A stretch of 64,000 nucleotides of DNA from Streptomyces violaceusniger Tu 4113 (GTDB taxonomy: Bacteria; Actinomycetota; Actinomycetes; Streptomycetales; Streptomycetaceae). Every line of letters begins with the position of its first letter. Position 1 is the stretch's first letter. Positions 44,006 to 52,997 of this stretch are shown here, one piece after another. The notes below the pieces were generated by a model. The model was not told where the DNA came from. It made no database searches and saw only the letters and a list, made by a program, of their open reading frames with translations. The stretch spans positions 6,324,001 to 6,388,000 of the forward strand of contig NC_015957.1 of NCBI RefSeq assembly GCF_000147815.2. The letters are read 5' to 3'. A program made the translations under genes and the position numbers.

Positions 44006-44752
44006 ATGGATGAGGTCAAAGTCGTCGTCGCCCATTCCGAGCGCGCGACCCTGCGCGTCGGCGACGTGTTCCTGAAGGTGGACACCGATCAGGCGCGCAT
44101 CGACGTCGAGGTCGAGGCGATGGCCTTGGTGCCGGTCCCAACCCCGGAGATCCTGTGGCGCAAGCCGCCCGTGCTCGCGATCGCCGCCGTCCCGGGGACG
44201 GCGCTCGGCCGTCTCGGTGAGCCGTCGACCGGGTCGCCGGCGGCGTGGGCCGCGGCGGGTGCCGCCATCCGGAAGCTGCACGAGGCGCCGTTGCCGCCCT
44301 GGCCCGGCCGGCGCCGCCGGGGTCCCGACGAGTTGGTGGCGGAACTCGACGGCGAGTGCGAGTTGCTCGTGACGAACGGCGTCCTGCCCGCCGACCTGGT
44401 CACCCGCAACCGCCAGGTCGCCGAGGCCGCGATCCGGCCGTGGACTCCGGTGTTCACGCACGGCGACCTGCAGATCGAGCACGTCTTTGTCGACGGCGGC
44501 GAGGTCACCGGCATCATCGACTGGTCCGAGGCGGGCCGGGGTGATGCCCTGTTCGACCTCGCCACCTTGACGCTCGGACACGAGGAGCACCTCGACGACG
44601 TCATCGCCGGTTATGGCACCGACGTCGACCTCGACGTGATCCGCGCGTGGTGGTCGTTGCGAAGCCTGCTGGGGGTTCGCTGGCTGGTCGAGCACGGCTT
44701 CGACCCGTCCGCGCCGGGCTGTGAGGTCGACGTGCTGAGATCCCGGATGTGA
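44006..44752 (+). CDS. Aminoglycoside/homoserine-kinase-type phosphotransferase (APH family)
   Basis: The 248-residue kinase-like protein has an N-lobe with FLKVDTDQARIDVEVEAMAL (ATP lysine), the Brenner-type catalytic loop FTHGDLQIEHVFVDGGEVTGIIDWSEAG and the following LFDLATLTLGHEEH. Substrates in this family include antibiotics and small alcohols, and the sequence does not reveal which. The DNA 5' to it (43838-43870) carries TTAGGACTCCTAACAAAAC, similar to the end of the nearby IS5 remnant. Confidence 0.82.
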   Translation: MDEVKVVVAHSERATLRVGDVFLKVDTDQARIDVEVEAMALVPVPTPEILWRKPPVLAIAAVPGTALGRLGEPSTGSPAAWAAAGAAIRKLHEAPLPPWPGRRRRGPDELVAELDGECELLVTNGVLPADLVTRNRQVAEAAIRPWTPVFTHGDLQIEHVFVDGGEVTGIIDWSEAGRGDALFDLATLTLGHEEHLDDVIAGYGTDVDLDVIRAWWSLRSLLGVRWLVEHGFDPSAPGCEVDVLRSRM

Positions 44753-44835
44753 GGCTGCGCGAGCCCCGACTGCTGCAAGTGCGTCCTGACGCATCGAGCA
44801 GGCCATCCCCTGGGGCGCATCGCCTGCCCTTGCTC

Positions 44836-45712
44836 TCAACAAAGTGCGGCGCGAAGTCGTCGCCGGCAGATGACGGCGCAACCGAGGGTGACGAACGCGC
44901 GGTGGATGTCGTCGCGGATCTCCCAGCGGATGCGCAGGCGGCGGAACCAGTGCAGCAGCGCGATCGCTCCTTCCACGACCCAGCGGTACCCGCCCAGGCC
45001 GGAGCCGTGCCCGGTGCCGCGCCGGGCGATGCGCGGGGTGATCTGGAACCGGCGGACCTTGTCCCGGTAGACCTCGTGGTCATAGCCGCGGTCGGCGTAC
45101 AGATACTTGGGGCGGCCCAGTGGCCGGCCGCGCTTGCCGCGGATCGGCGGGACGGCCTGGATCAGCGGGATCAGTTGGGTGACGTCGTTGCGGTTACCGC
45201 CGGTGGTGATTGCCGCGAGCGGGATGCCGTGCGCCTCGACGATCAGGTGGTGCTTGCTGCCGGCCTTGCCCCGGTCCCCCGGGGACGGACCGGTGGCCGG
45301 CCCCCCTTCAGCGCGGATGTAGCTGGAGTCGACCGCGGCGCGGGAGAAGTCCAGCAGGTCTGCGGCCCGCAGCTCGGAGAGCGACAGCTCGTGCAGGCGC
45401 TGCCAGACCCCGGCCTCGTTCCAGTCCCGCAGCCCGCCAGCAGGTCATCCCCGAGCCGAAGCCCAACTTCTGGGGCAGAAACTCCCAGCGGATCCCGGTG
45501 TACAGCACGAACAGGATCCCGCATAGCGCACTTGCGACTATCCAGACGCTTACGACCTGGACGCCGCGGATTACGCGGGACGACCGGCAGCAGCGGCTCG
45601 ATGCGCGCCCACAACTTGTCGTCGATCTCCCACGCTCGGGCAGCGGTCTTCCTCGTCTCGACTGGCTCGCACCCCTTCGGCCAGCATCAACGAGAACTGA
45701 CACACCGTCATT
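44836..45712 (-). pseudogene. IS5-family transposase, multiply frameshifted
   Basis: Minus-strand pieces in successive frames read DDKLWARIEPLLPVVPRNPR, CGILFVLYTGIRWEFLPQ, LGFGSGMTCW, then AAVDSSYIRAEGGPATGPSPGD, GSKHHLIVEAHGIPLA, LYADRGYDHEVYRD and RWVVEGAIALLHWFRRLRIRWE to RRLRAALC-stop 44836. This is the full order of an IS5/IS427-group DDE transposase, but at least three frameshifts break it. A possible terminal repeat with AACGACTCCTGACAAAAG (minus strand) lies at 45730-45750. Confidence 0.85.
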
Positions 45713-45720
45713 CCCGGAGG

Positions 45721-46110
45721 TCCAGAAACCTCCTTTTGTCAGGAGTCGTTAGGGAGGTCGTCATCACGCTTCCTGCGCCGGGCCATTGAGGGGAGGCATG
45801 CTGTGGGTTGGCCACGCGGCCGCCGCGCCGGACGGCATCTTTGCTGATGCGGGGATTGAGGTCGTGCTCAGCGGATGAACGCCAGGACCATCGAGGTCGA
45901 CGCGGGCCGCCTGTCGCTCGTGACCCATCCGGACGCGATCAGCAGGCTCTGCAAGCGGCCGCGAAGAGCTGATATTCAGTCGGCGGTGCGGGTTCGGACG
46001 GCGTAGTGGCCGCGGCTGCCGACCTGTGTGCGGCACGCGCCCGCAGGGTCCGCCACAGTCGTACCGCCCATCGCGGCCGGTCGTCGTCCGCCTTACGGCG
46101 GGCGCGAGGA
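45721..46110. other. No gene supported
   Basis: A 390-bp stretch between the IS5 remnant and the fucosidase stop. I see no frame with family likeness, no strong codon bias and no clear repeats other than the possible IS end near 45740. Confidence 0.5.
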
Positions 46111-47517
46111 TCACTGCAGGGAACCGATCTCTTTCAGCCGATCAAGGTAGTCCTGGGGGATGCGGCCGTTGCGGTCGGGACCGACGTTCAGTAGGTACAG
46201 CGCGTTGCCGGCCTTGGCCTTGTGGAGGTTGTCGATGATCTCGGCGGCGGGGCGGGGGGTGCCGGTCTCGGTGGTGTGGAACCAGGTCCGATTCTGGTCG
46301 AGCGTGTCGCTGCCGTCGGTCGGGCGGGGGCTGTCGGCGGGCGGCATACCCTGGACCGGGACCTCGTAGACGATGACGTCGGTGGTCTGCAGGGTGCCGA
46401 GATGGTCGTTGTTGGCGACGACCGTGCGAGGGGAGACCTTGCGGATCATGTCGCGGACCGGCTGGTAGGGGATCGTGGAATACGGTACGGACCAGCCCCA
46501 GCCGTCGAACCAGAGGTAGTCGATCGTGCCGTAGCGGGTGAGGAGTTCGCGCAGCTGGTCCTTGACGAGCGCCAGGCTGTCGCCGTTATGGCGGTCCCAG
46601 ATGGAGAAGTAGAGGCCGACCTTGAGGTGGTTGGCGTGCATGGCCTTGACGTAGGCGCGGATGATGTCGCCCTCGCCGTTCTCGTAGGGCGCGGCGGCGA
46701 TGTCATGGTCCGAGTAGTGGGTGGGCCACAGGGCGAAGCCGTCGTGGTGTTTGGCGGTCAGCACGCCGAACGTCATGCCGGCGGATTTCATGGCCTTCGC
46801 CCACTGGTCGGGGTCGAGGCCGCTGGGGTTGAAGGCGGCCGGGTGTGCGTTCGGGTCGGCCCACTGCTCATTGGTGTACGTCGACATGTTGTAGTGCAGG
46901 AACATGCCGAAGGGGTTGTCCTTCACCCACCGTTGCGCAACGGGGGACGGCGTGATGACGGCGTCGCCGAACGCCTGGACCTCGGCGAGGGACAGGTAGC
47001 CGGTGCCTTGAAGCTGGACGCGTAGATAGCGGGCGGAGCGGTTGAGGGCGATCCGGGTGGAAGGCCCGTCGAGGGTGTTGATATGCCAGGAGCTGACGCC
47101 GGGCTGCTTCCTGGCCTCGTCCACGTTGGTGGCGGTGATGGGCTGGTCGGACGCCAGGACCCAGGCGTCGGAGAGCCGGTCGGCGCAGCAGTCGGTACGG
47201 TTCCACACCACGATCGAGCCGAGTTTCCGCGAGGTGCCGAGGTCGGCCTGCCACCAGGGCTGGAACTCCTCGGTGGTGTGGGAGACGGACTTGTTCTCGT
47301 ACCGGCCGTCCGTGTTGGCGTCCACCGCCCGGTCGGCGGTGCCGCCGAAGTCGGTGCTGCTCTGGCTGGTGGTGGCGCCGAACGCGTAGTCCCGTGGTTC
47401 GCTGCCGGGCGGTGGCGCGGGGGTGTGGGCCATGGCGGTGCCGCCCGCGACAGCCGTGCTCAGAAGGCTCAGCGCGGTGAGCGCACAGGCCAGCGCCATC
47501 TTCAAGGAATGTTTCAC
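46111..47517 (-). CDS. Secreted alpha-L-fucosidase (GH29) with F5/8C carbohydrate-binding domain
   Basis: A 468-residue exoenzyme. GTG 47517 opens a Sec signal peptide (MALACALTALSLLSTAVAGG, cleavage after TAMA). Residues about 45-150 are an F5/8 type C (CBM32-like) domain (WWQADLGTSRKLGSIVVWNR, RYLRVQLQGTGYLSLAEVQAFG). The rest is a GH29 barrel with GMFLHYNMSTYT, GVLTAKHHDGFALWPT and the nucleophile Asp338 in YLWFDGWGWS. It would release fucose from extracellular glycans. A TCCTATAGGA palindrome lies 25 bp upstream of its start, and remnants of a GntR regulator follow further upstream. Confidence 0.9.
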   Translation of the reverse strand: MKHSLKMALACALTALSLLSTAVAGGTAMAHTPAPPPGSEPRDYAFGATTSQSSTDFGGTADRAVDANTDGRYENKSVSHTTEEFQPWWQADLGTSRKLGSIVVWNRTDCCADRLSDAWVLASDQPITATNVDEARKQPGVSSWHINTLDGPSTRIALNRSARYLRVQLQGTGYLSLAEVQAFGDAVITPSPVAQRWVKDNPFGMFLHYNMSTYTNEQWADPNAHPAAFNPSGLDPDQWAKAMKSAGMTFGVLTAKHHDGFALWPTHYSDHDIAAAPYENGEGDIIRAYVKAMHANHLKVGLYFSIWDRHNGDSLALVKDQLRELLTRYGTIDYLWFDGWGWSVPYSTIPYQPVRDMIRKVSPRTVVANNDHLGTLQTTDVIVYEVPVQGMPPADSPRPTDGSDTLDQNRTWFHTTETGTPRPAAEIIDNLHKAKAGNALYLLNVGPDRNGRIPQDYLDRLKEIGSLQ

Positions 47518-47541
47518 GAGCGTCCCAATCTCACGTGAATT

Positions 47542-47551
47542 TCCTATAGGA
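47542..47551. promoter_or_regulatory. Palindromic box TCCTATAGGA upstream of the fucosidase
   Basis: The perfect 10-bp palindrome is followed by TTTTCCCCTGG. A sister copy, TCCTATTGGATTATCTCCTGG, lies at 47835-47855 in the same orientation. The pair probably represents operators of a sugar-responsive regulator. Confidence 0.5.
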
Positions 47552-47790
47552 TTTTCCCCTGGTGGCGGCAAGTCAAGAGGGGCGACAGGGATCGGGCGGC
47601 CGGGGCCGCCCACAGGTGGGTCCGCATGGCGGTCGTGGCCCTCGGATGGACCGCGACCACGGCGTCGACGATGCGTCGGCATTCCTTCCCGGTGACGCCC
47701 GCGAGCCCCGGCAGCAGTGTCAGCCGGAACGCCCGCAGGTGGCAGGCGTTGGTCCAACGGGGCGGCGTGGCTTGACGTTCCCCGAGAGTT
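47544..47790 (-). pseudogene. GntR-family (FCD) regulator, C-terminal scrap
   Basis: Two overlapping frames show HDLLAELSGN and then ECRRIVDAVVAVHPRATTAMRTHLWAA, which resembles the terminal FCD helices of GntR regulators (HRRILDAIRARDPEAARAAMRAHL pattern). No start, DNA-binding domain or continuous frame remains. It may be what is left of the fucosidase regulator. Confidence 0.45.
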
Positions 47791-47905
47791 CGGCGAGCAG
47801 ATCGTGGAGGCGGCCGCGTCCTGATTGAGTGGAATCCTATTGGATTATCTCCTGGGGTTATCACGTCTGTTCGATGCCGACTTCGGGGTGGCACGCCGAC
47901 GACGG

Positions 47906-47995
47906 GTCTCGGCTTGGAGCCTCATCACCCTCGTGCCAGGCGGCGTCGGCCCCATGACCATCGCGGTCCTCCTCACGCAGACCGTTGGTGCCGCC
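47906..47995 (+). pseudogene. folD (methylenetetrahydrofolate dehydrogenase) C-terminal scrap
   Basis: Thirty codons read VSAWSLITLVPGGVGPMTIA and then VLLTQTVGAA. The PGGVGPMT block is the invariant C-terminal signature of FolD. Nothing of the preceding 250 residues or the normal end is present, and the frame runs on into unrelated sequence. Confidence 0.65.
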
Positions 47996-48135
47996 AGCCA
48001 GCAACTCGGCCTGACCGCACTCAACATTCTGGCGCTCGCGGGCCGGGGCAGCTCGGTCCACACCGCCGTCGGCTTGCGTACGGCAGGGGTCGGCACGCTG
48101 CGAGCTGGGGCACGAGACGGAAGCGGGCGGTGTGG

Positions 48136-49404
48136 TCAGCTGGGGAAGCGCTTTTTCAGGGGCAAGTAGCTAGCCGGCTCCGCCATGGGGCGCCGGGCGA
48201 AGGCCGGGGCGTGCTCCGGGCGCGGGCCAAACGCGACCAGGCGGGAGGGGAGTTGGCGGAACCCGGGCAGGTACCGGGTGGCCAGGACAATCGAGGTGGG
48301 CGGGCCGACTCGGCGGCCGGTGAGGACCGGGGCGAAGAACCCGTCGTGCAGCATCAGCTGCACGCGCTGCATGATCACTGTGGGCCGCCACCGCCGCCGC
48401 TGGACCTTTGCTAAGCCGGCGGTGGTCAGCCGGTCCCGGCGCAGCGGTTCGACGAGCAGCGTGGCCGCCGCGACCGCGTCCTGGATGGCGAGGTTGATCC
48501 CCATTCCGCCGGCCGGGGACATCGCGTGGGCGGCGTCGCCGATCATCAGGAGGCCGTCGGCGTACCAGTGCGGAAGCCGGTTGAGCCGGACGTCGAGCAG
48601 GTGGACGTCGTCCATGCTCGGGAGCTGGTCGACGCGGTCCGCGTACTGCGGCATCAGGTCGGCGATCCGCGCCCGGAAGCGTTCGATGCCTTCGGTGCGC
48701 AGACGGGCATCGGATCCCTTCGTGGTGAAGTAGGCGATCTGGAAGTAGTCGTTCCTGGTGAGGCTCAGGGCGAACTCGCCGGCGCGGAACGCGGCAACCT
48801 GCCGGGGCTCCTGGGCCTGCTCCGCGGCATACCTGGGCAGCCGGAACCACCAGGTGTCGAACGGGACCGGGAACTCCTGCGGCACCAGACCGGCGTCCTG
48901 GCGCAGCGCGGAGTGGCGGCCGTCGGCCGCGACGGTGAGGGTGGCGCGGATCTCGCCCTCCTCGCCGTCCTGGGTGCGGTAGCGGACGCCGACGACCTTG
49001 CCGCCCTCCCGGATCAGCCCGGTCGCCACGGTACTCATCCGCAGGGTGAACGACGGTTCGCGCCGGGCCTCCTGGGCAAGCAGGTTGAGCAGGTCCCACT
49101 GCGGGATCATCGCGATGTAGTTGTACGGCGCCGGCAGGGCCGCGAAGGCGGTCAGCCGCATACGGCCGCCGTCCTGCGTGGGCACCACCATGTCGCTGAG
49201 CTTGGTCTGCGGCAGCGAGGCGAACTTCCGGCCCAGGCCCAGCTCGTCCATCAGTCGCACGGTGGACGCGTGGACGGTGTCACCGCGGAAGTCGCGCAGG
49301 AAGTCGCCGTGCTTCTCCAGCACGGTCACCTCGATTCCGGCCCGCGCCAGCAGCAGGCCCAGCATCATGCCTGCCGGCCCGCCCCCGGAGATGACGACGC
49401 TCAT
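48136..49404 (-). CDS. FAD-dependent monooxygenase (PHBH family)
   Basis: A 422-residue flavoprotein with MSVVISGGGPAGMMLGLLLA (dinucleotide motif), FRGDTVHASTVRLMDELGLG, the DG motif ATLTVAADGRHSALR and the GD motif GLLMIGDAAHAMSPAGGMGINLA. It belongs to the group of aromatic hydroxylases often adjacent to TetR genes in actinobacteria. It is divergent from a TetR gene with a GTACC-TTT-GGTAC dyad between them, so it is probably substrate-induced. Confidence 0.88.
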   Translation of the reverse strand: MSVVISGGGPAGMMLGLLLARAGIEVTVLEKHGDFLRDFRGDTVHASTVRLMDELGLGRKFASLPQTKLSDMVVPTQDGGRMRLTAFAALPAPYNYIAMIPQWDLLNLLAQEARREPSFTLRMSTVATGLIREGGKVVGVRYRTQDGEEGEIRATLTVAADGRHSALRQDAGLVPQEFPVPFDTWWFRLPRYAAEQAQEPRQVAAFRAGEFALSLTRNDYFQIAYFTTKGSDARLRTEGIERFRARIADLMPQYADRVDQLPSMDDVHLLDVRLNRLPHWYADGLLMIGDAAHAMSPAGGMGINLAIQDAVAAATLLVEPLRRDRLTTAGLAKVQRRRWRPTVIMQRVQLMLHDGFFAPVLTGRRVGPPTSIVLATRYLPGFRQLPSRLVAFGPRPEHAPAFARRPMAEPASYLPLKKRFPS

Positions 49405-49443
49405 GGCACTCCCCCCTCATTCCGAGTGGAACTCTTGTATAGA

Positions 49444-49456
49444 GTACCTTTGGTAC
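49444..49456. promoter_or_regulatory. Operator-like dyad GTACC-TTT-GGTAC
   Basis: A perfect 5-bp dyad with a 3-base centre between the divergent monooxygenase and TetR genes, 9 bp before the first TetR start, just after TATAGA (a possible -10). The likely TetR binding site. Confidence 0.6.
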
Positions 49457-49464
49457 GGTCTCAG

Positions 49465-50283
49465 ATGTCAAGTCGTATCATGTTGCACATGCAGGACGAT
49501 GAGCAGATGCGGGATCTAGTGGCCGCCGCCCTGGCGGCGGCGAAGGAACGCGGCCGGGACGTCGCGGACGTCCCGCTGACAGCGATCGCTGCGGCGGCTG
49601 GCGTCTCCCGCAGCACACTGCTGCGCCGGCTGGGCGGCTCACGGGGCGCGCTGGACGAGGCGATCCGGCGGGCGGGCGTAGACCCCGGCGGTCGGCGGCC
49701 GGTCCGCGAGCGCGCGATCGAGGCGGCGGCGCAGCTCGTCGCCGAGCGGGGCCTCGGCGCGATGACCCTAGACGCCGTCGCGGAGCGGGCCGTGTGCTCG
49801 CTTCCCAGCTTGCACACGGTCTTCGACGGCCGCGACGGCCTACTCGGCGCCGTCTACGAACTCTACGGCCCGCTACCCGACTTGGAAGCCCTCACCGCCG
49901 ACCCGCCGGAGCGCCTGGAGGACACTGTGCAGGCGCTCTACCGGGCCGTGATCATGGCGTTCGACCGCGAGCCGCGCGTGCTCCCGGCGATCTTCGCGGA
50001 CCTCTTCAGCCGACCCGACGGGCCCGCCGCGCGAGCGATGCGGGCGTACCTCCCGCGCCTATTCGACAGCCTCGCCCGGCTCCTGCTGCCGCACGTGGAG
50101 ACGGGCCGGATACGACCACTGCCACTCCCGATCCTGGCCCAACTCCTGCTGGGTCCGATGATCACCCACATCCTCACGCGACCGCTCCTCGAACCCATAC
50201 AGAGCCTTGACCTCCCACCCATGAACGAGGTCTGCGAACTCTTCACCGAGGCATACCTGCACGCGGTCACACGGCAGGAATAA
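49465..50283 (+). CDS. TetR-family regulator with two HTH-like segments
   Basis: A 272-residue protein. Residues about 33-68 ([21 protein letters not shown] then [15 protein letters not shown]) form one TetR/LysR-like HTH. Residues about 80-130 ([54 protein letters not shown]) are a canonical TetR_N domain, followed by a ligand domain. Three ATG codons (49465, 49480, 49489) are possible starts. The tandem DNA-binding modules are unusual; a normal TetR of about 200 residues would begin near residue 75. Confidence 0.82.
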   Translation: MSSRIMLHMQDDEQMRDLVAAALAAAKERGRDVADVPLTAIAAAAGVSRSTLLRRLGGSRGALDEAIRRAGVDPGGRRPVRERAIEAAAQLVAERGLGAMTLDAVAERAVCSLPSLHTVFDGRDGLLGAVYELYGPLPDLEALTADPPERLEDTVQALYRAVIMAFDREPRVLPAIFADLFSRPDGPAARAMRAYLPRLFDSLARLLLPHVETGRIRPLPLPILAQLLLGPMITHILTRPLLEPIQSLDLPPMNEVCELFTEAYLHAVTRQE

Positions 50284-50289
50284 CAGGCG

Positions 50290-50917
50290 TCTGCGGGCAG
50301 CAATGTGGACAGGATCCGGACTGTGGTGGTCTTGCCGGCCCCGTTGGGTCCGAGCAGGGCGTAGACGGTGCCTGCGGGGATGGTCAGGTCGACGCCCTCT
50401 CCCAGGCCCAACGGCGCCTCGTCGACCGCCTCTGCAAGGTCGGCCAGTACCCCGCTCTGCCGCTGCCCAACTCCGCGCACCGACGTCTGACGGTGAATCC
50501 GCCGAACGGCCGGTGCCCGGCCGCTGACGGAGGCCACCGTCTCAAGGCCGAGCAGGTCGCTGCCGAACAGTCGGTGGCGGACCAGGTCGATGCTGCGCCA
50601 GTGCTCACGCACGGCGTAGATGTCGTAGCGCATGAAGTCGCCGGCGATGCAGATCAGCCTCGGTCGGCTCCACAGCACCTGGGCTGCGGCCGTGCCCCCT
50701 AGCGGTCGCGGACCAGGTGCTCGAACTCGGCCCGGTGGTCCATCAGCCACGCGAGGTAGAACAATCTCTGATGGATCACCCCTGCGTCGGTGCCGCGCTT
50801 GTACTCGACGATCATGGGAGCCCCGTTCTCGTCGATCCCCAGGGAGTCAATCCGCCCGCCGTGGACCGGCCCCGCCCCAAGGGGCCGCGCCCATGGACGC
50901 CGGTCCGGCCGGCCCAA
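50290..50917 (-). pseudogene. DUF5655/PDDEXK nuclease-like gene fused to an ABC ATPase scrap
   Basis: Minus strand: [29 protein letters not shown] and [16 protein letters not shown], then a frameshift near 50700, then [40 protein letters not shown] and [19 protein letters not shown]. This matches actinobacterial DUF5655/DUF91-type proteins with an endonuclease-like core. At about 50394 the sequence jumps in frame into [20 protein letters not shown] and [15 protein letters not shown], an ABC-transporter Walker A segment, and stops at the TetR gene end. Both donors are truncated. Confidence 0.75.
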
Positions 50918-50967
50918 GGCGACCGGATACAGTGCGCGAGACGGCAGCCTGGTCAGGGAGGGGAAGC

Positions 50968-52188
50968 ATGACCGACACCAGCAACACCCGGCCCGCCGAG
51001 GGTGAAGCGCAAGCGCCGCGGCAGAGCCGACTGCGCCGCCTGATGCGCTACATCCCCCTGTTCGCCCCCGTCCTGCTGTGGGCTGTGCCCTGCTGGGTGC
51101 TCCTGCACACCAGCCAGCACTGGCCGCTGCCCGTCACGCTGGTCGGCACCGCCCTGTTCGCCCTCGGTCTCATCGGCATGCCGCTCGCGATGGTGCGCGG
51201 CCACGGCCGGCGCCAGCAGGACCGGGCGGCGATCATCGGCGACACCCTGCTGGGCACCAGCTGGATTCTGTTCACCTGGTCCGTTCTGCTCGGCGTCCTC
51301 TTGCGGCTCGCCCTGACCGTGGCCGGCGTCGGCGAGAGCCAGGACCGGGCCCGAATCGTCACCTGGGCCGTCCTCGGCATCACCGCCGTACTGCTCGGCT
51401 GGGGGTACGCCGAGGCCCGCCGCGTGCCACGCGTGCGCCGACTCGACGTGCAACTCCCACGGCTGGGTGCCGGGTTGGACGGCATCCGTGTCGCCCTCAT
51501 CACCGACACCCACTACGGCCCGCTCGATCGCACTCGCTGGTCGGCGCGGGTATGCGAGACGGTGAACACTCTGGAAGCCGACCTGGTCTGCCACACCGGC
51601 GACATCGCGGACGGCACGGCCGAACGCCGCCGCGCCCAGGCCGCCCCACTCGGTACCGTGCGGGCCACCCGGGCCCGTGTATACGTCACCGGCAACCACG
51701 AGTACCACAGCGAGGCCCAGGGCTGGGTCGACCTGATGGACGAGCTGGGCTGGGAGCCGCTGCGCAACCGCCATCTGCTGCTCGAACGCGGAGGCGACAC
51801 CCTCGTGGTCGCCGGCGTGGATGACGTCACCGCCGAGTCCTCCGGCCTGGCAGGCCACCGCGCCCACCTCACCGGAGCCTTGAACGGCGCCGACCCCGAC
51901 CTACCCGTCCTGCTCCTGGCACACCAGCCCAAGTTCATCGACCGGGCAGCAGCCGCCGGCATCGACCTCCAACTCTCCGGCCACACCCACGGCGGCCAGA
52001 TCTGGCCCTTCCACCACCTCGTCCGCATCGACCAGCCCGCCCTCGCCGGCCTCAGCCACCACGGCCCCCGCACCCTCCTCTACACCAGCCGCGGCACCGG
52101 CTTCTGGGGCCCGCCGTTCCGCGTCTTCGCCCCCAGCGAGATCACCCTGCTCGTGCTCCGCTCCCCGCACCTGCCCACCTCGACATAG
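50968..52188 (+). CDS. Membrane-anchored metallophosphoesterase
   Basis: A 406-residue protein with about four transmembrane helices in the first 150 residues, followed by a calcineurin-type phosphoesterase with a full set of dinuclear-metal motifs: ALITDTHYG, CHTGDIADG, VTGNHEYH, LLLAHQPK and LSGHTHGGQIWP. It resembles YkuE/YaeI-like enzymes acting on phospholipid or nucleotide substrates at the membrane. The start ATG follows AGGGAGGGG. Confidence 0.88.
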   Translation: MTDTSNTRPAEGEAQAPRQSRLRRLMRYIPLFAPVLLWAVPCWVLLHTSQHWPLPVTLVGTALFALGLIGMPLAMVRGHGRRQQDRAAIIGDTLLGTSWILFTWSVLLGVLLRLALTVAGVGESQDRARIVTWAVLGITAVLLGWGYAEARRVPRVRRLDVQLPRLGAGLDGIRVALITDTHYGPLDRTRWSARVCETVNTLEADLVCHTGDIADGTAERRRAQAAPLGTVRATRARVYVTGNHEYHSEAQGWVDLMDELGWEPLRNRHLLLERGGDTLVVAGVDDVTAESSGLAGHRAHLTGALNGADPDLPVLLLAHQPKFIDRAAAAGIDLQLSGHTHGGQIWPFHHLVRIDQPALAGLSHHGPRTLLYTSRGTGFWGPPFRVFAPSEITLLVLRSPHLPTST

Positions 52189-52727
52189 CACTCGACGGGC
52201 CGACACAACCGCTTGGAGCAGTCCACGAGCCGAGGATGCGGCGTCGACAGATGACCAGGCCCGTCTCGCTGAGGACAAGCTCCGGACCATTCCCGGGCCG
52301 ACGGCTCCAACGAGCCATACGTGGCCACGTTCTACGCAGGTCAGCGACGCGTGACGCCTGTACCACCAGCAGACGAAGAACCTGCTGGGGGGCTACGGCC
52401 CGTCGTTTCACAACGGCGAGAGAGTTGCCGCGACGGACCTGAGCATCGACGTGCCGGACAGCCGCTTCTGTCCTCAACTGGCCTGGCCATACGCGGCCGC
52501 AGCAGTCACTCAGCGTGCCCACTGCGCTGCCGGCCTGCGTCTCGCTGGCGCCCTTGGCAGGGGTAACTCCTGGGGAGGATCTGGGGAGTAACCGCCCGCT
52601 GGGGAGCGCCTGGGGAGAATCGACCGCATAACGCGGCACCCTCCTGAAAGACGCTGAAAGCTCATCTGCGCAGTCAGCCGCAGGCGTGGCCGCATCGCCG
52701 CAGGTCCACGCCCCGGCTGGACAACTC
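52189..52727. other. No intact gene; possible decayed coding traces
   Basis: Over 540 bp no frame shows a recognisable family. A plus-strand stretch near 52360-52520 (LYHQQTKNLLGGYGP, FHNGERVAATDLSIDVPD) has some coding character but no start and closes by stops. CTGGGGAG recurs four times between 52567 and 52620. Confidence 0.4.
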
Positions 52728-52866
52728 CATGACATAGGTGCCCAGATCGTCCGCCTCGACGTTGCCCGGCAGCGAACCGCCTTCACGCAACGGCGTGACA
52801 TAGCGGATCGCGGTGACTTCGGTCAACACTTTCCCAGGCTATCGGACGTACTGACCTCGCAATCCA
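52728..52866 (-). pseudogene. Duplicate 5' end of the HipA-like kinase (right copy of the 139-bp repeat)
   Basis: On the minus strand GTG 52831 opens VLTEVTAIRYVTPLREGG and SLPGNVEADDLGTYVM, 34 codons nearly identical to the kinase at 41050, then leaves the family abruptly. The upstream leader (to 52866) is also shared. Nine of 139 positions differ. It marks the right edge of the accessory block. Confidence 0.9.
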
Positions 52867-52997
52867 CGATTGCCTCGCCTGCCGCAGCCCTCTGATGCCG
52901 TTTGGTGACAGGAAAGACACCCTACGCCCACACATAGCCATCAGAATTCCTCTGTCGCCACACCTGCCAGACGCACTGGCAACTACGGGGGAATTCC

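Noticed and set aside
41051..52727. Integrative conjugative element
   Set aside because: No integrase, excisionase, replication or transfer gene and no tRNA target were found in the block, so only a passive or remnant island is supported.
52142..52801. 219-codon minus-strand frame
   Set aside because: No recognisable sequence, poor codon periodicity, and it runs through the duplicated kinase leader.
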